A stretch of 8,136 nt of DNA, from positions 1-8,136 of the forward strand of contig CAIXVA010000235.1 of assembly GCA_903922745.1 (NCBI GenBank), given 5' to 3'. Source of the stretch: an uncultured Actinomycetes bacterium (GTDB taxonomy: Bacteria > Actinomycetota > Actinomycetes > Nanopelagicales > Nanopelagicaceae). Both the position numbers and the translations under genes were made by a program. The notes under the pieces are model-generated. The model saw nothing but the letters and a program-made list of their open reading frames with translations, did not search any database and was not told the DNA's origin. This document shows, in pieces, positions 5,992-8,136 of the stretch; the stretch's first letter is position 1, and every line of letters starts with the position of its first letter.

Positions 5992-7165
5992 AGCCATCTT
6001 TAATTGGGCCTAACCCAATTCCTGCAGCGGTGTGATCTGATTCTTCTCCACGTGATAATTGGGCTTCATGAGCCTTGTTGTGCCAACGTTCTTCGATTTT
6101 GCCGTACTTCCACAGCAATAAAGCGATTGTCCAGACAACTACAAAAGCTCCCACAATGAAGTACCCAGCACTGTTTAAATTAAATGCAAGGGCGTAATTC
6201 CAGAACCCGCCGGTTAAATTCAACTGTGAAGCGAACACTTGACAGAGCTCAAGTCCGCCAACAAAAAGTGCGACAGAAACAGATAGTCCGGTAATGATTA
6301 TGTTGTAGTAAACCTTACGTACGGGTTTTGAAAATGCCCAACCGTAGGCAAAGTTCATAAAGGAACCATCAATTGTGTCGAGCAAGCTCATGCCGCCAGC
6401 AAAGAAAAGTGGCAATGAAATAATCGCCCACCACGGAAGTCCTGCGATAACTGATGAACCTGCAAGCACCAGTAAGCCAATTTCAGTAGCAGTATCAAAA
6501 CCTAATCCAAATAAGATTCCGAGCGGATACATTTTCCATGATGCATCGATACGACGTGCAATCGGTCCAAAGAAGCGCATCAACAGGCCACGAGAGTTCA
6601 AATGCTTCTCAAGCTCTTCTTCGTTGTAAGCACCTTTGCGCATTTGTATAAATACACCAACGATTGAAACTAGAATCATTAAATTTAAGATCGCAATTAG
6701 CATCAAGAAAGTTCCGCTAATAGTTGTTCCAACTAATCCGGTGTAGTGGTGCAGCGATGAATTACTATCCTTAAGCTGCGACCCAACAGCTTTGATTCCA
6801 AAGTTAAGTAAAATTGCAAGAAATGCCACTACAGATGAGTGACCTAGCGAGAAGAAGAAGCCAACCGCTAATGGTCGCTTTCCTTCAGACATTAACTTTC
6901 GTGTGGTGTTATCGATCGCGCTGATATGGTCGGCATCGAATGCATGGCGCATACCTAATGTGTATGCCAGCGCCGCTGTTCCCCAGCCAAACAATGTTCC
7001 GTCAGCTAATTCATAATTTCCAGTGGTTGCCTTCCACATTAATAGCGCTCCAGCAACGTGTAAGAAGAGAATGAAGCCAAACATGGCAGCCATACGGCGC
7101 CATTCATCCCGAGTCAGGCGGTCACGGAAGGGGAGCTTGACCTGCTCTTGGACAATCTGGTTCAC
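5978..7165 (-). CDS. Nickel/cobalt permease, NiCoT (HoxN/NixA/HupN) family
   Basis: This 395-residue membrane permease takes up Ni2+ and/or Co2+ in the NiCoT family. All four family signatures are present, numbered from the GTG start. They are RHAFDADHISAID (73-85, the H-x4-DH metal motif), GFFFSLGHSSVV (102-113), LGFDTATEIGLL (221-232) and FFAGGMSLLDTIDG (254-267). About eight membrane segments are visible, with a charged central loop and a soluble tail containing His residues. The reading frame is open further upstream, but GTG 7165 is chosen because AGGAG lies 4 bases before it and the upstream extension would run into the divergent TPR gene. Ni versus Co preference cannot be read. It converges on the EamA gene with a 14-bp overlap. 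No urease, hydrogenase, Ni-SOD or cobalamin gene is visible in the window to name its client. Confidence 0.92.
   Translation of the reverse strand: MNQIVQEQVKLPFRDRLTRDEWRRMAAMFGFILFLHVAGALLMWKATTGNYELADGTLFGWGTAALAYTLGMRHAFDADHISAIDNTTRKLMSEGKRPLAVGFFFSLGHSSVVAFLAILLNFGIKAVGSQLKDSNSSLHHYTGLVGTTISGTFLMLIAILNLMILVSIVGVFIQMRKGAYNEEELEKHLNSRGLLMRFFGPIARRIDASWKMYPLGILFGLGFDTATEIGLLVLAGSSVIAGLPWWAIISLPLFFAGGMSLLDTIDGSFMNFAYGWAFSKPVRKVYYNIIITGLSVSVALFVGGLELCQVFASQLNLTGGFWNYALAFNLNSAGYFIVGAFVVVWTIALLLWKYGKIEERWHNKAHEAQLSRGEESDHTAAGIGLGPIKDGFKID
5988..6003. repeat. Weak hairpin TTAAAG-N4-CTTTAA across the EamA stop
   Basis: Six-base perfect arms with a 4-nt loop include the EamA stop codon (5989-5991). 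The stem is AT-rich and weak, and it is directly followed by the stronger 6002-6020 hairpin. It may contribute to 3'-end formation or be incidental. Confidence 0.25.
6002..6020 (+). terminator. Candidate terminator hairpin after the oxidase operon
   Basis: AATTGGG (6002-6008) and CCCAATT (6014-6020) form a perfect 7-bp stem with a 5-nt loop, 10 bases after the EamA stop. No U-tract follows on the plus strand, so it is not a standard intrinsic terminator. Being a dyad inside the last codons of the convergent permease gene, it could also affect that transcript. Confidence 0.3.
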
Positions 7166-7169
7166 GGTG

Positions 7170-7174
7170 CTCCT
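7170..7174 (-). promoter_or_regulatory. Shine-Dalgarno that fixes the permease start
   Basis: On the minus strand AGGAG is followed by CACC and then GTG (7165-7163). This is the only strong ribosome site near the N-terminus and places the start at GTG rather than at an upstream ATG. Confidence 0.7.
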
Positions 7175-7193
7175 GAAGGTAGATGCGAATCGT

Positions 7194-7224
7194 TTGCAAG
7201 TAGAAGGGTAAACCACGCTTGCAG
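7194..7224. promoter_or_regulatory. Spaced dyad with TTGCAA-like arms upstream of the permease
   Basis: TGCAAG (7195-7200) and CTTGCA (7218-7223) form 6-bp inverted arms separated by 17 bp, about 30-60 bp upstream of the permease start. The left arm includes a perfect TTGCAA (7194-7199). The actinobacterial nickel regulator Nur binds TTGCAA-type repeats, but with a short spacer, so the 17-19 bp gap here does not match. Confidence 0.25.
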
Positions 7225-7234
7225 GGCTGTCCAT

Positions 7235-7266
7235 TTGAAAGGTTTTTAGGCAGATCTGCGTATAAG
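7235..7266 (+). promoter_or_regulatory. Candidate leaderless promoter of the TPR gene
   Basis: TTGAAA (7235-7240, five of six to consensus) and TATAAG (7261-7266, five of six) are separated by 20 bp, longer than the usual 17. The -10 ends eight bases before the ATG at 7275, and no Shine-Dalgarno is present, so the transcript probably begins at or next to the start codon. A perfect palindrome, GCAGATCTGC (7250-7259), lies between the two hexamers where a repressor could act. Confidence 0.45.
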
Positions 7267-7274
7267 TTTCCTTC

Positions 7275-8136
7275 ATGGGCGAAGATGATGGCTTAGAAGA
7301 ACTCATCAGCGAAGAGATGTTGTGGGATCGCATCCCCGAAGTCGAAGGCGAAGAACGAGCCAGCACATACTACGAATTAAGCGCTCGCATTTATGCACGA
7401 GGTCAATATGACGAAGCACTTGCATTGGCCGAAACCGCACGTGATATTTATTCACAACTTGGCGAAGAAGCACCATCCGAAGGATTAGCACAGGCCTATT
7501 CAGCGATTGGTTATAACTTAAATCAATTAAAGCGAATGGATGAAGCAGCGTTAGCAATGAGTAAGGCTGTCGAATTGCTTCGCGAGAACAAATCACCAAT
7601 CGCACTTGAACTTGCCTGCACTCTTGGTGAGTGGTGGTACACATCAAAGCAATATGACAAAGTTGTCGAAACAATGAACGAGTGTGCACAAGAACATTTA
7701 GTTGACGGTAATGAAATTGGTGCAGCAAATGATCTGCACTTAATTGGTTGCGCAGAACGTGAATTAAAGAATTACGAGAAGGCTATAGAAGCGTTCAAAG
7801 AAGCAAGATCTCTCTTCAAGAGAAATAAAGAAGTAATTCATGTTGCCCGTTGTGATCAAAAAATGGCGTCATGTTTAATTGAACTTGGTGAAGGTGAGTT
7901 AGCCTTGGAGACTGCTCGGAAAGCGGTTGATGTTTTTGAAACAGGCCATGATCATCGCCGTGAAACTTTCGCCACTTTTGAATTTGGCAAGGCACAAATC
8001 TTGCTTGAAAAATATGATGATGGATTAGCAACCCTTGAAAATGTTTTGGCAATTGTGAGCGAAGATGAGCCAAAAGATTTTGAATTTATTGTCGATGTAG
8101 AGTCTCGCATCGCCAAGATCTTGAGAATGCAGGGTC
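7275..8136 (+). CDS. TPR-repeat protein, 3' end missing
   Basis: The frame is open from ATG 7275 to the window edge, 287 codons with no stop. The protein is soluble, acidic at the N-terminus (MGEDDGLEELISEEM), and consists of tandem helix pairs of tetratricopeptide type. Clear units lie at about 30-61, 71-104, 110-140, 150-184, 190-223 and 231-262, with typical Tyr/Ala/Gly spacing such as GQYDEALALAE (43-53) and KNYEKAIEAFKEA (165-177). There is no signal peptide, membrane segment or visible catalytic domain in this part. TPR arrays bind protein partners; the partner is unknown, and a further domain beyond the edge cannot be excluded. It is divergent from the permease gene with a 109-bp spacer. 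Confidence 0.8.
   Translation, partial: MGEDDGLEELISEEMLWDRIPEVEGEERASTYYELSARIYARGQYDEALALAETARDIYSQLGEEAPSEGLAQAYSAIGYNLNQLKRMDEAALAMSKAVELLRENKSPIALELACTLGEWWYTSKQYDKVVETMNECAQEHLVDGNEIGAANDLHLIGCAERELKNYEKAIEAFKEARSLFKRNKEVIHVARCDQKMASCLIELGEGELALETARKAVDVFETGHDHRRETFATFEFGKAQILLEKYDDGLATLENVLAIVSEDEPKDFEFIVDVESRIAKILRMQG

Noticed and set aside
7166..7274. Cobalamin or nickel riboswitch before the permease
   Set aside because: The spacer is only 109 bp and shows no recognisable conserved B12-box or multi-helix structure.
7166..7366. Upstream extension of the permease frame to an ATG at 7366, adding 67 residues
   Set aside because: The extension is Ser/Thr-rich and not family-like, lies antisense to the start of the TPR gene, and the AGGAG before GTG 7165 gives a much better start.
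7306..8073. Minus-strand open frames opposite the TPR gene (7306-7728 and 7816-8073)
   Set aside because: They are shadows of the plus-strand TPR frame, which shows clear repeats and stays open to the edge; their translations have no recognisable features.

Overview
The window looks like a piece of a streamlined, low-GC (by eye mid-40s %) actinobacterial genome, possibly of the freshwater acI/Nanopelagicales type. The basis is indirect: very tight gene packing with overlapping starts and stops, two genes with a -10-like hexamer placed for leaderless transcription, and an oxidase-cupredoxin gene set that I associate with Actinobacteria. I cannot place the genus from the sequence alone.

Left part (1-927, minus strand): the 5' end of a small unrecognised membrane protein gene running off the left edge, and ctaG, encoding a caa3-type copper-delivery/assembly protein. 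These two overlap by 8 bp. A 141-bp divergent spacer (928-1068) carries two short palindromes, a small hairpin and candidate promoter elements.

Centre (1069-5991, plus strand): a five-gene run with spacings of +4, -1, -4 and -26 bp, so very probably one operon. It encodes an exported or anchored cupredoxin with a CxxxC copper loop, then cytochrome c oxidase subunits II (complete CuA ligand set), I and III, then an EamA/DMT-family transporter. Subunit I keeps the six metal-binding histidines, the D-channel Asp and the Glu, but has Leu at the K-channel Lys position and Gly at the Mg-site Asp position. It also starts with about 110 extra residues containing two membrane segments. Electrons would enter at CuA in subunit II and pass through the heme a and heme a3-CuB sites of subunit I. 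The cupredoxin is a candidate donor or copper carrier, and divergent CtaG would supply copper for CuB. No CxxCH heme-c motif occurs in the oxidase proteins seen here.

Right part (5978-8136): a NiCoT-family nickel/cobalt permease gene on the minus strand, convergent with and overlapping the EamA gene by 14 bp. Its GTG start is fixed by a Shine-Dalgarno sequence. Beyond a 109-bp divergent spacer is the first 287 codons of a TPR-repeat protein gene on the plus strand, which runs off the right edge.

There is no gene-free stretch over 300 bp. I saw no tRNA, rRNA, CRISPR array or insertion sequence. The most interesting content is the unusual oxidase: its adjacent cupredoxin and its altered proton-channel and metal-site residues.
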